A stretch of 33,740 nt of DNA from Mesotoga sp. UBA6090 (GCF_002435945.1 NZ_DIXC01000087.1:1-33740), one strand, 5' to 3'; shown: positions 16,234 through 25,166, counted from the stretch's first letter. Numbers and translations are program-made. The notes: a model not told the origin generated them from the letters alone.

Positions 16234-19200
16234 CCTTCAGCACCTCTTCTGCATTTGTAAGGCTCCTTAGCAAGCCTCTTGTGGTCATGGTCGAGAGTTT
16301 AGTTGCAAACCACCTCGTCATTCTTTTCTCAGCAACTCCCTCTCTGTATCTCAAGGTCTTCTTGACCTGAGAGGTATCAAGGTCTGATCTTGAGTTGCTA
16401 TGCCAGACACCACTCTCTACGTTTAACAGATTCATTTCCTCTAGCATTGATAGAAAGACTTTCGAAATCCCGTCTTCAAAGCTGAGCGCCTTTCTTATAT
16501 CTCTTTCTGAAGCCGGCAGAACATCCTTCAAATCCTGATAAACAGCTTCCAGTTCTTCAACTGTGGGAAATAACCTGTCCATTTCATTTGTATTGGAAAT
16601 AAGATCAGCCTTATTGAAAGACAAATTCAGAAATAACTCAGAATCCTCGCCGGGTCTGGTTGATACGGAATCAATGACCTCCAGAAAGTTTCTTGGCGCA
16701 CTGTAGAAAACAATATTCGAGTTGCCCAAGGTGACACCGAGGCCATCACTTGAAGGGGTCGTTATCAAAACTCTTATCTTCTGTCTCTCAACCAGCGAAT
16801 AGATGACAGATCTCTGAAAATCCTTAAGAAGATAATTGTAAAAAATCAGCTCGCCGTTCTGAAGGGCATGAGAGAGCCTCGAACCCATCGATTTTGCGAG
16901 GGTAACCGTTTTGTGAGGAGAATCAACGATCACAGCCACGTTCTCACCATGTCCTACTATTGACAAAACTTGCTCAACCTTTTTTCTGGAGCCACGGTTG
17001 TCGATTATCCCGACTCTCTTTATGGGACTGGGTTTGTATATATTGGATATCCTCCTGTCCGAGAGAAAATCTCTCAAATCGTCATAGAAGAGACTTCCCG
17101 TGAAACCGGATATACCAAGCACTTTGTCGACATTTTCGAGAAACGCTTCAAGATCAGGGTGATCTTTGAAGATACCTGAGAGAATATAAGTTGGTTCGTC
17201 GAAGATTATCTCGCCGGCGATCTCGGAAATCTCCTTGAATCTCTCGACAAAAAACGGGAGAGTAACAAATACAACAGGTTCATCCAGCCTACCCCGGTAA
17301 AGAGAGTTTGCAAAGACCGGCTTTATCGAATCCAAATAATGCTGCAATGAATAATAAGTGTGTGCCAAAGTACCATTGATAGCCGATACTATAAAGGTCT
17401 TCTTGCCCTGCTGATAGTTCTTCAAAATCTTAAGAGCCAGAAAGGGATTCTTTATCCTGATGTTACCGAACACTCCCCACGGGTTTTTGGTACTGACATC
17501 CAAGAATTCCGGACACTTGTGAGATAGCTTCTTTTCCAACTCGCTTATTAGAGACGATACATCTGTCTTGCCCTGTGAACCCGGCTGCTGATTCTTCCAG
17601 TCTCTTATGAACTCAAAAACGAAATTCTTATCTCTTACTTCCTCTTCGAATACCGGATCAATGTATAATTTTGCGTCTGAAAGTGAAAGCTTAACGCTCT
17701 GAAGTCCGTAAAGATTATCGCTCTTTACAGAGGCTATCGCATCTACCTTCAACAGATTCGGCTTCACATACTTGAAGTCATCAAACATGGTGCCCATGTT
17801 ATACCCAATCGCAAGAGTCTTTCTGTCACCACAACGAAGGATTAGTTTCACATGGTCACTTCCGCTGCCAAACATCTTAGCTTTCTCTATGTTAAGACCT
17901 TTAATCAGAAATCTTGGCTCGGGATTCGAGTGACCAAAAGGTCTCAGAAGTTCAAGCTCATCAAGTATACCGGACGTAATGGAATCAAGAGACAGAACAT
18001 CGTCGACATCGATCTTGAAAATCGGTTGTTTCTTTCCATACAGCCTTATGTAAGCATCGTTTATTGCGGATCTGAATTCAGATATGTTCCCTTTGTCAAT
18101 GCTGAACCCAGCTGCCATTTCATGCCCGCCAAACTCTCTTAGCAAGTGCGAAACTTCATTCAGCAAGCTTATTATGCTTACCCCGGCAGGGCTTCTGGCC
18201 GAACCCTTACCGTCCGAACCATTTGTGGCGATTAGGAAAACAGGTTTATTATGAATTGAGACAAGCCTTGAAGCCACAATTCCAAGCACTCCTAAGTGCC
18301 AGTTATCTCCATCGATTACTAGCGCAAAATCATCCTTGAAACTTGCAGTGTTCGCGAGATCCTTTTCAGTCTGATCAAAGATCTTGGCCTCTATAGTCTG
18401 TCGGTTCTGATTGTGTTTCAGAAGACGGCTGGCGGTATTCATTGCCGAATCCATATCTTCGCTTATAAGAAGCTCCAGTGCAACTATTGCGGAGGCCATT
18501 CTTCCCGCAGCATTGAGCTTTGGCGCGATCTTAAAAGCGATATCTTGCGCGGTAAGATTCTCCGCCGGAATTCTAAGATATGACAAAAGGGCCTTCAAAC
18601 CAACTAATGGACTGCTCTGGATCTTGGCAGTACCTTCCCTGACTATATAGCGATTCTCATCCCTGAGTGGGACTATATCTGCAATAGTGCCAAGCGCGAC
18701 TATGTCCAGATAATCCTCCGGATCAATAGGACAATGAAGGGTCTCATTCAATGCCACCAGCAGCTTGAAGGCCACACCGACCCCGGCAAGTCCCTTGAAA
18801 GGATAATCATCGTCCGGTCTCTTTGGATTAACTATGGCATCGGCAGGAGGGAGAACATCCTTCACTTCATGATGATCAGTGACAACAACTTTGAAGCCTA
18901 TCTCCTTTGCGTAAGTTATCTCATCGAATGAAGTAACCCCACAATCTACGGTTATTAGCAGGCTGTGCCCCTGGTCTCTCAGATCCTTAATTGCGTCCTT
19001 ACTCAAACCGTATCCTTCCTCCAACCTCAGGGGAATATAGTAACTCACATCGAACCCCATTTTTTTCATTGCGAGATAAAGGAGTGCGGTGCTGGTTACT
19101 CCATCGACGTCGTAATCACCAAAGATTACAATGCTCTCGTTTCTTTCTCTGGTCTCAATGATTGTCCGAACAGCCAGCGGCATATCTCGCAGAAGGAAGG

Positions 19201-19369
19201 AATCGTGGAGAATAGTTTTGTCAGGATTAAGAAACTTCATTGCCTCAACCTCATTATCGATTCCACGTGTCACCAACAACCTTGCCAAAAACCGATCAAT
19301 ACCCATGAATTCGACCAGTCTGTTCACGGCCTCATCATCGGGCTTTAGGAGAAGCCACTCCTTTCTCAT
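16226..19369 (-). CDS. recJ: RecJ single-strand exonuclease with a long helicase-like C-terminal extension
   Basis: A 5'-to-3' single-stranded DNA exonuclease of recombination and repair. Residues 80-200 hold the DHH domain (VIFGDYDVDGVTSTALLYLA, VDCGVTS, VTDHHEVKD), then PKLNAAGRM at 283-291, the DHHA1 motif GGHEMAAGFS at 414-423 and an OB-like region at about 450-570. This is a complete RecJ of normal size. A further 475 or so residues follow: 625-915 resemble an SF2 helicase with decayed motifs, and 950-1040 may be a winged helix. The ATG at 19367-19369 has GAGAGGGTGG upstream and is preferred over a start 84 bases earlier, which would overlap the promoter. An extended -10 promoter lies at 19403-19408. 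Confidence 0.93.
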   Translation of the reverse strand: MRKEWLLLKPDDEAVNRLVEFMGIDRFLARLLVTRGIDNEVEAMKFLNPDKTILHDSFLLRDMPLAVRTIIETRERNESIVIFGDYDVDGVTSTALLYLAMKKMGFDVSYYIPLRLEEGYGLSKDAIKDLRDQGHSLLITVDCGVTSFDEITYAKEIGFKVVVTDHHEVKDVLPPADAIVNPKRPDDDYPFKGLAGVGVAFKLLVALNETLHCPIDPEDYLDIVALGTIADIVPLRDENRYIVREGTAKIQSSPLVGLKALLSYLRIPAENLTAQDIAFKIAPKLNAAGRMASAIVALELLISEDMDSAMNTASRLLKHNQNRQTIEAKIFDQTEKDLANTASFKDDFALVIDGDNWHLGVLGIVASRLVSIHNKPVFLIATNGSDGKGSARSPAGVSIISLLNEVSHLLREFGGHEMAAGFSIDKGNISEFRSAINDAYIRLYGKKQPIFKIDVDDVLSLDSITSGILDELELLRPFGHSNPEPRFLIKGLNIEKAKMFGSGSDHVKLILRCGDRKTLAIGYNMGTMFDDFKYVKPNLLKVDAIASVKSDNLYGLQSVKLSLSDAKLYIDPVFEEEVRDKNFVFEFIRDWKNQQPGSQGKTDVSSLISELEKKLSHKCPEFLDVSTKNPWGVFGNIRIKNPFLALKILKNYQQGKKTFIVSAINGTLAHTYYSLQHYLDSIKPVFANSLYRGRLDEPVVFVTLPFFVERFKEISEIAGEIIFDEPTYILSGIFKDHPDLEAFLENVDKVLGISGFTGSLFYDDLRDFLSDRRISNIYKPSPIKRVGIIDNRGSRKKVEQVLSIVGHGENVAVIVDSPHKTVTLAKSMGSRLSHALQNGELIFYNYLLKDFQRSVIYSLVERQKIRVLITTPSSDGLGVTLGNSNIVFYSAPRNFLEVIDSVSTRPGEDSELFLNLSFNKADLISNTNEMDRLFPTVEELEAVYQDLKDVLPASERDIRKALSFEDGISKVFLSMLEEMNLLNVESGVWHSNSRSDLDTSQVKKTLRYREGVAEKRMTRWFATKLSTMTTRGLLRSLTNAEEVLKVG

Positions 19370-19402
19370 TAAGATCCACCCTCTCTTTTTTCTTTTGAAA
19401 AG

Positions 19403-19408
19403 ATTATA
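19403..19408 (-). promoter_or_regulatory. Extended -10 promoter of the recJ operon
   Basis: On the minus strand TGG directly precedes TATAAT, giving an extended -10 element (TGNTATAAT), with no good -35 box. The predicted start is about 27 bases before the recJ ATG. It should drive recJ, the DUF3343 gene, the ruvX-like gene, tRNA-Arg and perhaps mreB. Confidence 0.6.
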
Positions 19409-19477
19409 CCATTCTGCACAATAGCTTGGATGAGACAACAGCTGGTACCACAAGAAAAGGTATTGTACAATTTACCC

Positions 19478-20173
19478 ATGAGACTCGATGCTTTTCTATC
19501 TAAGTTCGCAGGCTTAAGCAGAAGTCAGAGCAGAAATGTGATCAAGAACAGAACAGTAATTGTAAATGGCGAAATAGTTAATAATCCTTCGACAGTTGTT
19601 ACTGAAAGAGATGTGATACTTGTTGACGGAAGGACTGTCGAAGCTTTCGGCATGATATACATCGCTCTGAACAAACCGCCAGATTATGTTTGTTCAAGAG
19701 ATAAGACCGAAGGCAGGAGCGTCTTTGAACTTGTTGACACCAACTTCTCGGCGGAACTCTCAGTCGCAGGAAGACTTGATAAAGACACAACCGGTCTCGT
19801 ATTGCTCTCCAACGACGGTAAGTTTATCCATGAAGTTATATCGCCTCGCAATTTTGTGGAAAAAGAGTATCTGGTAGAGACTACCAATGAGATAACCGAA
19901 GAACAAGTTTCTGCTCTCTCCTGCGGAGTCTATATTGGTAAAGATGAATTCTCAAAGCCCGTTTTTTTTGAAGTAATAGACCCCTCTCACCTCAAAATCG
20001 TTCTCACGGAAGGTCGGTATCACGAAGTGAAGAGACTTGTTTCAGCAGCCGGAAACAATGTAAGACGCCTGCACAGAACTAGAATCGGCTCTTACGTTCT
20101 TTCCAGTAGACTGAGGCCGGGAGAATGGGATTACTTATCGGATGCCGAAAAGAAAAGAATAACCGGGACCTGA
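19478..20173 (+). CDS. RsuA-family rRNA pseudouridine synthase
   Basis: A 231-residue enzyme that isomerises a uridine in rRNA to pseudouridine. An N-terminal S4 RNA-binding domain (MRLDAFLSKFAGLSRSQSR, VNGEIV) is followed by the catalytic core with the aspartate in GRLDKDTTGLVLLSNDG and the family motif EGRYHEVKRL near the C-terminus. The length and the MRLD start are those of RsuA/RluB/RluE; which base it modifies cannot be told. The ATG at 19478 has no convincing ribosome binding site. A TACAAT at 19466-19471 would put the transcript start at the ATG, so a leaderless mRNA is possible. Confidence 0.9.
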   Translation: MRLDAFLSKFAGLSRSQSRNVIKNRTVIVNGEIVNNPSTVVTERDVILVDGRTVEAFGMIYIALNKPPDYVCSRDKTEGRSVFELVDTNFSAELSVAGRLDKDTTGLVLLSNDGKFIHEVISPRNFVEKEYLVETTNEITEEQVSALSCGVYIGKDEFSKPVFFEVIDPSHLKIVLTEGRYHEVKRLVSAAGNNVRRLHRTRIGSYVLSSRLRPGEWDYLSDAEKKRITGT

Positions 20174-20182
20174 GTCCCGGTT
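20161..20182. terminator. Bidirectional hairpin terminator
   Basis: A perfect 9-bp stem (AACCGGGAC with GTCCCGGTT) and a 4-nt loop that contains most of the TGA stop of the pseudouridine synthase gene. On the minus strand it is followed by a T-rich ATTCTTTTC, so it should also end the PEGA-gene transcript. Confidence 0.75.
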
Positions 20183-20209
20183 GTATGCTTTCAAAGGAAG
20201 CTACAATTA

Positions 20210-22033
20210 CTAGTAGATCTTGGAGAGATTGAACGAGAGATTATGATCTCCCTTTCCGAAGTAGCGATATGTAACCGATACGCGATATCCATCCAGTACG
20301 AGCACAACTTCGTAGTATCCGGGATCAAGCTCGACAACTGTGTTGGATCTGCCGTAATCTCTACCATTAATGAAAATTCTCGCATTTTTCGGATCTGAAG
20401 AAATCGTAATCCTTGCAATCGGCCTTTCTTCAATCAGAGTTATTTTTGTCGACGAGCTTGTTCCTGCCGCAAGGTTGACATCCTTACTGTCTGTTATATA
20501 ACCGGATTTTTCAACTCTGATCGTGTGTCTTCCTGCATCTAGATCTATAGAAAGAGGTGATCTCCCGACATAGACATTGTCTACAAAAACTGAAGCGTTT
20601 GTTGGCTCCGTTTCAACTGTCAGTCTAGCCTTCTTGGCATAGAGAGTAGCACTTACCTGTCTGTCTCTGTCGAGCGAGACACTTGTAGAAAAGTCTTCAT
20701 AACCATCTGCAGTTACTCTAACGGTGTAGGATCCCTCTCTAAGCGTTAGATTCAATGGTGTTCTACCTTGATAGGTCCCATTGATATATACAAGAGCGTT
20801 TGAAGGGGAACTCGTGACATTCAGCTTATAATCTCTCACCTGCGGAGTCAAAGTAATCGACTTAGAAATCGAGCGGTCAAGCACGAAAGTCTCCGAGTAA
20901 GTTTCATAGCCCGATCTCTCTATCCTAAGATTCTTAGTTCCACCCTCCAGAGTCACGTTCAATGGACTTCTGCCTACGTAGGCATTGTTCACATACACAT
21001 CGGCTCCGGAAGGACTTGTGATTACGGAGAGCTGATAGTTTTTAACAACAGGAGTCAACGTCAGCGATTTGGAGATATTCCGATTCAAAACAAAAGTCTC
21101 CGTATGAGTCTCATAACCCGCTTTGGATACACTAAGATTCTTCGTTCCTTCTTCAAGGGTGACATTCAATGGAGTTCTACCTACTAGACTACCATTAATG
21201 TGTACTATGGCGTCACTAGGGTTCGTAACCAGAGAGAACTGATACTCCTTGGCAAACTTCTGCAGATCAAGCCTCACATCAAGGGTTCTCCCACTTTCAA
21301 TAGTGAACTGTCTGGTTTCGGTCCTGTAGCCGTTCATGTATGCTGTCACCATGTGGTTGCCCACATCGAGGTCTATGTTAATGGGACTCGTGCCTACCAT
21401 CTTTCCGTCAACATATATAGTTGCATTTGACGGGGTAGTGCTTATCCTCGCTCGACCTGTGCTGGGCATAATGTCAAGATAGAACCAGGCAGTGGAGACT
21501 GCGTACTCTTGCTTGTCTATTACGGGTATCACTTTCATGGTGACAAAGTCTTCTGCACCAATACTGGCTTTAGGGAAGATATCTCCCGATTTAGCCTTTA
21601 CCATAAGATCGTCAAGGAATCCAAGGGGCAATGTGGATGCCACTATCTGGAAGATTTCCTTCCCGCCTCCGGTTTCGCTGGTTAGTTGAAGCCGGTATCT
21701 GGTAGTTGCATTGTCAGTCGGAAGAGAGTAGGTAACACCGGCCTTCAGTGCGTTGTTGCGGTCGTAGCCATTAGGGAAAATAAGCTGAATCTCTCCGTTT
21801 GGCGTTATATCGTAAATTGCAACATACGCGTCTTTGTTCACTTTGAAATACGTTTTTACTTCTTCACCGGAATAATAAAGAGAACCATTGTCTCTGTCAA
21901 GCCAAATAGAGACTTCGAGGCCTCCCTGAGGCTGTTCCGGTACAATGATGACTTTCTGCACATCATAAGTTACTACCCCAAAAACTGATATTGCCAAGAA
22001 AAAAAAGAGAATAACTAATATTGTCTTCTTCAT
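20210..22033 (-). CDS. Secreted/periplasmic protein: DUF4384-like domain and six PEGA repeats
   Basis: A 607-residue exported protein. Residues 1-20 are a signal peptide. Residues 36-190 resemble a DUF4384-type domain (VSIWLDRDNGSLYYSGEEVK, AYVAIYDITPNGEIQLIFPN). Six PEGA-like beta repeats follow, beginning at about residues 196, 264, 333, 402, 469 and 541, each with a P-x-NA-x-V-x-ING...GRTPLN core. PEGA repeats are common in surface proteins and likely bind envelope polymers or proteins; the exact role is unknown. ATG 22031-22033 lies behind GGGAGGGGTG; a start 18 bases upstream would put the binding site inside the gene. Last gene of the acpP-rluD-type run, 27 bases after the DUF5693-like gene. 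Confidence 0.85.
   Translation of the reverse strand: MKKTILVILFFFLAISVFGVVTYDVQKVIIVPEQPQGGLEVSIWLDRDNGSLYYSGEEVKTYFKVNKDAYVAIYDITPNGEIQLIFPNGYDRNNALKAGVTYSLPTDNATTRYRLQLTSETGGGKEIFQIVASTLPLGFLDDLMVKAKSGDIFPKASIGAEDFVTMKVIPVIDKQEYAVSTAWFYLDIMPSTGRARISTTPSNATIYVDGKMVGTSPINIDLDVGNHMVTAYMNGYRTETRQFTIESGRTLDVRLDLQKFAKEYQFSLVTNPSDAIVHINGSLVGRTPLNVTLEEGTKNLSVSKAGYETHTETFVLNRNISKSLTLTPVVKNYQLSVITSPSGADVYVNNAYVGRSPLNVTLEGGTKNLRIERSGYETYSETFVLDRSISKSITLTPQVRDYKLNVTSSPSNALVYINGTYQGRTPLNLTLREGSYTVRVTADGYEDFSTSVSLDRDRQVSATLYAKKARLTVETEPTNASVFVDNVYVGRSPLSIDLDAGRHTIRVEKSGYITDSKDVNLAAGTSSSTKITLIEERPIARITISSDPKNARIFINGRDYGRSNTVVELDPGYYEVVLVLDGYRVSVTYRYFGKGDHNLSFNLSKIY
20630..21244 (-). repeat. Three tandem PEGA units with a 207-base period
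   Basis: PEGA repeats 2, 3 and 4 of the secreted protein are similar at the DNA level. The shared word TTCAATGG (plus strand) recurs at 20751, 20958 and 21165, exactly 207 bases (69 codons) apart. Repeats 2 and 3 are closest, sharing GTKNL, SGYET/AGYET and ETFVL segments, which suggests recent duplication. Confidence 0.75.
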
Positions 22034-22060
22034 GCATTTCACCCCTCCCATTATCAGGTA

Positions 22061-23572
22061 CTAATTAGACTGATTTCCATCAACCTCGTTCAATGAACCT
22101 GCAGCTGCTCTTCCGGACTTATTATACTTCTTGACAAATGCTATCAATATCATTGAGATAACTGTCCCAAATAATAGACCGTATAAGCTTCTCAACAATC
22201 CGGTCCATAGTGGAACGGTTGCATGACAGAAGGTATTGACAACTGATACAATTACCAGCGATCCTCCCGAAGCAATTATTGGAGCGAGTTTTCCCTTGAT
22301 GTCGAAAGAGAAGTAGATCAGGATCGCTAGCAAAGGATATGCAAGCAGCTCTTTGAAACGGGGGCGAACCAGCAGGAGATTGTCGAGATAATCCCTTACA
22401 ATTCTTTCGGAGTCAAGAACAAAGGAGAAGTTTCCACTTCTAAGAATGTAGTAACCGGCGGCTACTCCGGCAAGCGCAAGAATCAACAGGTCACCCTTAG
22501 ATATTTTTCTGGAGACACTCTTGACAAAACCAGTTACGAACAACCAACCAGGAAGGGCTACCAGAGATACTTTCACACCTCTAAAGAGTTCTAGACCATT
22601 CTGGAATTCGGCTCCAACCATAGATGCGTTGATAGAGATTCCCAGAAAAACAGAGAGTGAAAAGAAAAGCAGGAAGCCTTTGAGAACCCCGGTACCTAGA
22701 GAAGACAACCTTCTATAAATGGCAAACTCCCCGGCAACTGCAGCCAGAGGCAGACCGATAGTCGGGAAAATTAGAAACACAACTGTAGTTCCAACCGCAG
22801 CAAGCGGGCTGATTGATAGAATCAACACAAATATGAACAACGCTGAAAGCAATTTGAATCTTGATGAGCCGGCTCTGGGAGATGTTATTTCGCCAGATAT
22901 CAAATCCTGTTGCTTGAGCTCTTCGTAGGATTTTTGTACAAGCTCATCATAGTCGAAATCAACCGGAGGAGTGAAGAAAAGCAATGCGTCAACACTTCGC
23001 TCCCTGACTGATCTAATGTACCTCGTTACTGCTCTATCTATATCGTAATTTGGATACTCTTTCTTCTTCAAATTGTGGACGCGGAATACCAGAGACTTGT
23101 TATCTCGAGCCTTCAAGACATCTAGAACATATTGCCCTCTTTCGTCAAACTCCATGTATCCTGTGTAAGCGCAATGAATATCCAGAATAGAAGCCAGTTC
23201 CGAAACAGGGTATGGAGAAACTCCCGTAAGTATCACAGGAACGCGTAAGTCTAGAATCTCCTCCAGCCTATTCCAGTCATCTCTGAGGTCTACAAAGACA
23301 ACTGAAGAGTCAAGCTCTGAAATGCCCTCCAGATCACTTACGTAAATCAGCTGCTTGGAAGGAATACCATCAACCTTCTTCTCGGTGACAATAGCTGCCC
23401 TATTGTAATTTGAATCCAGGGAGAATCTCCACGGAATATATAGAAGAGACAGAAGCAGACCCACAACGAAAACAATTACAACTATGCCGTTCCCAAGACT
23501 GATTACACTCTTCTGTTTTTCGTTTCTTCGTCTTCTCCGAGGCTTCTTAGGTCTAACGGGAACTTCCGCCAA
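22061..23572 (-). CDS. DUF5693-like polytopic membrane protein
   Basis: A 503-residue membrane protein. A very basic N-terminus (KKPRRRRRNEKQK) precedes a first membrane helix at about residues 26-46. A soluble domain of about 185 residues follows, then seven or so helices from about residue 238 to 490. The layout and wording of the soluble part (FVDLRDDWNRLEEI, CAYTGYMEFDERG, RVHNLKK) resemble DUF5693, an uncharacterised family; the match is by eye. The start is a TTG at 23570-23572 with GGGAGGAGAG upstream. It overlaps the previous gene by 70 bases, and no alternative start nearby would avoid losing the first helix. The context suggests an envelope function. Confidence 0.72.
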   Translation of the reverse strand: MAEVPVRPKKPRRRRRNEKQKSVISLGNGIVVIVFVVGLLLSLLYIPWRFSLDSNYNRAAIVTEKKVDGIPSKQLIYVSDLEGISELDSSVVFVDLRDDWNRLEEILDLRVPVILTGVSPYPVSELASILDIHCAYTGYMEFDERGQYVLDVLKARDNKSLVFRVHNLKKKEYPNYDIDRAVTRYIRSVRERSVDALLFFTPPVDFDYDELVQKSYEELKQQDLISGEITSPRAGSSRFKLLSALFIFVLILSISPLAAVGTTVVFLIFPTIGLPLAAVAGEFAIYRRLSSLGTGVLKGFLLFFSLSVFLGISINASMVGAEFQNGLELFRGVKVSLVALPGWLFVTGFVKSVSRKISKGDLLILALAGVAAGYYILRSGNFSFVLDSERIVRDYLDNLLLVRPRFKELLAYPLLAILIYFSFDIKGKLAPIIASGGSLVIVSVVNTFCHATVPLWTGLLRSLYGLLFGTVISMILIAFVKKYNKSGRAAAGSLNEVDGNQSN

Positions 23573-24264
23573 TACTTGTCTCTCCTCCCAATTAGAAGAT
23601 ATAGAAATAATACAACACCGATAAGAAAGGGAGAATACGGCAGGAGAATAGTCAATCTCCAGCTCGTAATCATTGAACTAAGACTTGATCCAAAAACCTT
23701 GATAAAAGCGGGATCAATATCTCTCTCATCGGAGAATTCATCTATTACTCTAATCAGATCTCGGTAAGAATATCTCGCCAGAATATAGCCGGCAAAGCTT
23801 GACACCGCTCCGTAGAATACACTCTGATCCGCCTTCTGAGGATATCTCCTATCAAATTCCGTAAAATCAAAAAAAGCGGCTCTCAGCTCGGGCCTGTATG
23901 TCCGAGTATGGAGATTCTGAAACCCTTCTGCGATGACCTCATGATACCACAGCGGAATTTCGTCGGGATTAAGATCCCTGCTTCTCAGGTACTCGAAGAA
24001 ATAAACATGGGCGAGCTCATGTCTCGCAACTCCCGGCTTGTAGGAAGATGTATACAGAAAGATCTGATAGATTCCGTTATTGTCTATTGCCGCAGGTTGC
24101 TCGTGACCTTCGCCCTTAAGAATCGTAAGGCTGTATTTCACCGAGAAACTGTAGATCATTGATAGCTCTGCATTTGCTTCTTCTATCTCGTTTCTGATCT
24201 CCAACTGACCGAATCCAGAGACAGTTGCTAGAGCAATGACTAGAATCACTAATATTGACTTCAT
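23503..24264 (-). CDS. Exported HExxH metallopeptidase-like protein with C-terminal anchor
   Basis: A 253-residue protein with a signal peptide (residues 1-19), an extracytoplasmic domain and a membrane helix near residues 207-228, followed by a basic cytoplasmic tail. The zinc-peptidase motif HELAH is at residues 82-86, and EVIAEGFQN (glutamate near 113) could supply the third ligand, as in gluzincins such as the M1-like 'peptidase MA' group. Substrate unknown. The ATG at 24262-24264 overlaps the upstream pseudouridine synthase stop (ATGA). The C-terminal 23 or so codons overlap the start of the DUF5693-like gene. Confidence 0.75.
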   Translation of the reverse strand: MKSILVILVIALATVSGFGQLEIRNEIEEANAELSMIYSFSVKYSLTILKGEGHEQPAAIDNNGIYQIFLYTSSYKPGVARHELAHVYFFEYLRSRDLNPDEIPLWYHEVIAEGFQNLHTRTYRPELRAAFFDFTEFDRRYPQKADQSVFYGAVSSFAGYILARYSYRDLIRVIDEFSDERDIDPAFIKVFGSSLSSMITSWRLTILLPYSPFLIGVVLFLYLLIGRRDKYWRKFPLDLRSLGEDEETKNRRV

Positions 24265-25154
24265 TTAAGGTTGGCCAACACCTTCTGGAGGTCAACAGCA
24301 AGCTTGGAAGCGATCTCGATTCTCTTTCCATTTTCTCTCGTGAATGAGAGTCTAGAGCAGTGAAGAAAATACCTCTTGAGTCCTGTTAACTTCTTAAAAT
24401 CTCTATTGAACTCCCTGTCACCATACACATCGTCTCCGACAACCGGATACCCAGCTTCACTCAACTGGCGGCGTATTTGATGCTTCTTCCCGGTGAATAG
24501 ATTAACCCATAGAAGCGAGACCGATTCAAAGCTCTTTTCAACCTCGAAAGCCATTGACTCAACAAATTTCTCTCTTCGGGAGATTAGCTTTCGGTTTTCC
24601 TCTGGAATACCTTTCACTAGCGTGTAGTAACCCTTTTCTACTTCCCGTTCTCTAAAGAGCTTCGAGAGTTCTCTTGCCGCTTCGGGCGATTTAGCAAAGA
24701 CAATCACCCCGGAAGTGTGCTTATCAAGCCTGTGAACTGGGCGGGGCACAAAACCTCTGACATTTCCATATGCCATCAGCCCTTCGATAAGCGTTACTAT
24801 CTGAATTCCCTTACCGGGATGAACGGAGATTCCTGAAGGTTTGTCAACTGCAACTATAGAATCATCTTCGAACAGAATATCGAGTGGAATGTCTTTAGGC
24901 GTCAGTTCGCGCGACTCTTCAAGGCGCTTGAGTTTAGAAGGATCTCCTGAAAAGACTACTTGAACTACATCTCCAATCTCCAGTCTTGAGGAACCGTCTT
25001 TCACTCTCTCTCCATTTACTCTGACGTTTCCCTTTCTCAGAAGCTTGTAAATCGATGAAAGCTTGAGATCTGAGAGCTCTCTTCTCAAGAATCTATCAAG
25101 CCTCTCATAGAAATTTTCTTTCACAACTTGCAATTCTCTGTCGATAGAAATCAC
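24261..25154 (-). CDS. RluD/RluA-family pseudouridine synthase
   Basis: A 297-residue enzyme that makes pseudouridine in rRNA or tRNA. An N-terminal S4 domain (LSSIYKLLRKGNVRVNGERV, residues 33-52) is followed by the catalytic core with the aspartate in RPVHRLDKHTSGVIVFAK and by KKHQIRRQLSEAGYPVVGD. The target base cannot be inferred. The GTG at 25152-25154 directly follows GGTGGA, which is too close for normal spacing; a GTG ten codons later (25122-25124) is an alternative. It is separated from acpP by a hairpin terminator. Confidence 0.9.
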   Translation of the reverse strand: MISIDRELQVVKENFYERLDRFLRRELSDLKLSSIYKLLRKGNVRVNGERVKDGSSRLEIGDVVQVVFSGDPSKLKRLEESRELTPKDIPLDILFEDDSIVAVDKPSGISVHPGKGIQIVTLIEGLMAYGNVRGFVPRPVHRLDKHTSGVIVFAKSPEAARELSKLFREREVEKGYYTLVKGIPEENRKLISRREKFVESMAFEVEKSFESVSLLWVNLFTGKKHQIRRQLSEAGYPVVGDDVYGDREFNRDFKKLTGLKRYFLHCSRLSFTRENGKRIEIASKLAVDLQKVLANLK

Positions 25155-25166
25155 TCCACCAAATTT

